This document shows, one piece after another, positions 63,789 through 64,000 of a stretch of DNA of 64,000 nucleotides. Position 1 is the first letter of the stretch. The number at the start of each line of letters is the position of its first letter. Source of the DNA: Rhodanobacter sp. 7MK24. Its GTDB lineage: Bacteria; Pseudomonadota; Gammaproteobacteria; Xanthomonadales; Rhodanobacteraceae. The stretch covers positions 125,183 through 189,182 of the forward strand of contig NZ_JACYXL010000001.1 in the NCBI RefSeq assembly GCF_014842995.1, written 5' to 3'. The notes under the pieces are model-generated. The model worked only from the letters and a program-made list of their open reading frames with translations. It had not been told where the DNA came from and did not search any database. The position numbers and the translations under genes were made by a program.

Positions 63789-64000
63789 ATGCCCGACATC
63801 CAGTTCAGCAGCGACGAGAAGGAAATTCTCGTGCGCAAGATCAAGCTCTACTTCACGGAAGAGCTGAAGCAGGAGATCGGGCGCTTCGATGCCGAATTCC
63901 TGCTGGATTTCTTCGCGGGCGAAATCGGCGGCTATTTCTACAACCGCGGCCTGTACGACGCCCAGGCCATCCTCTCGGGCAAGCTGGACGAGCTGGGCGA
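63789..64000 (+). CDS. DUF2164 protein, C-terminus cut by window edge
   Basis: The frame opens at ATG 63789 (MPDIQFSSDEKEILVRKIK) and continues past the end. FFAGEIGGYFYNRGLYDAQ is the DUF2164 signature. The function is unknown. It lies 35 nt after hda on the same strand. Confidence 0.85.
   Translation, partial: MPDIQFSSDEKEILVRKIKLYFTEELKQEIGRFDAEFLLDFFAGEIGGYFYNRGLYDAQAILSGKLDELG

Overview
The window is GC-rich chromosomal DNA with dense, short-spaced genes. Its gene content points to a gammaproteobacterium of the order Xanthomonadales, most likely a Rhodanobacteraceae relative such as Dyella, Rhodanobacter or Frateuria. That placement is an inference from three things: the gene order lptCAB-rpoN-hpf-hprK-rapZ-EIIA-HPr-EI, a YtrA-type GntR/ABC operon, and dispersed intergenic palindromic repeats. 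No rRNA, tRNA, CRISPR array, insertion sequence or prophage gene was recognised.

Layout. 1-3.1 kb: a truncated membrane-anchored protein and the ppGpp synthetase RelA. 3.2-7.7 kb: a tiny membrane protein, an AlsS-like ThDP enzyme, an aldehyde dehydrogenase and an XRE/MmyB regulator. 8.1-12.3 kb: the RNA helicase HrpA, whose gene has taken in a repeat cluster in frame. 12.6-19 kb: Dps, then a leftward YtrA-regulated ABC transporter operon ending in an M16 peptidase. 19-26.5 kb: a Tat-exported fucosidase, a GH17-GT2 beta-glucan synthase, PBP1B and a small lipoprotein. 26.5-27.4 kb: a gene-free stretch with a long hairpin. 27.4-33.2 kb: a YoaA-type helicase, a DUF4440 protein, L-lactate dehydrogenase, TsaB and an exported alpha/beta hydrolase. 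33.2-35.2 kb: a divergent YeiH/YeiE pair.

35.2-46 kb holds a nine-gene leftward cluster with several 4-nt or longer overlaps. It encodes trans-4-hydroxy-L-proline catabolism: 2-epimerase, three-subunit D-hydroxyproline dehydrogenase, pyrroline-hydroxycarboxylate deaminase and 2-oxoglutarate semialdehyde dehydrogenase. Two peptidases and an amino acid permease follow, so the cluster could handle everything from proline-rich peptides to 2-oxoglutarate.

46.2-56.3 kb is a twelve-gene leftward block linking Kdo and LPS transport (kdsD, kdsC, lptC, lptA, lptB) to sigma-54, the hibernation factor, and a regulatory PTS (HprK, RapZ, a mannose-type EIIA, HPr, EI) with no sugar permease in view. 56.4-64 kb: IbaG and MurA rightward; DUF3108, PurN and PurM leftward; then DUF2066, a PerM/AI-2E family membrane protein, Hda and the start of a DUF2164 protein.

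The most unusual features are the in-frame repeat inside hrpA, the composite repeat family confined to the first 31 kb, the operator-like inverted repeat over the ytrA start codon, the integrated hydroxyproline/peptidase cluster, and the 0.88-kb gene-free stretch before yoaA.
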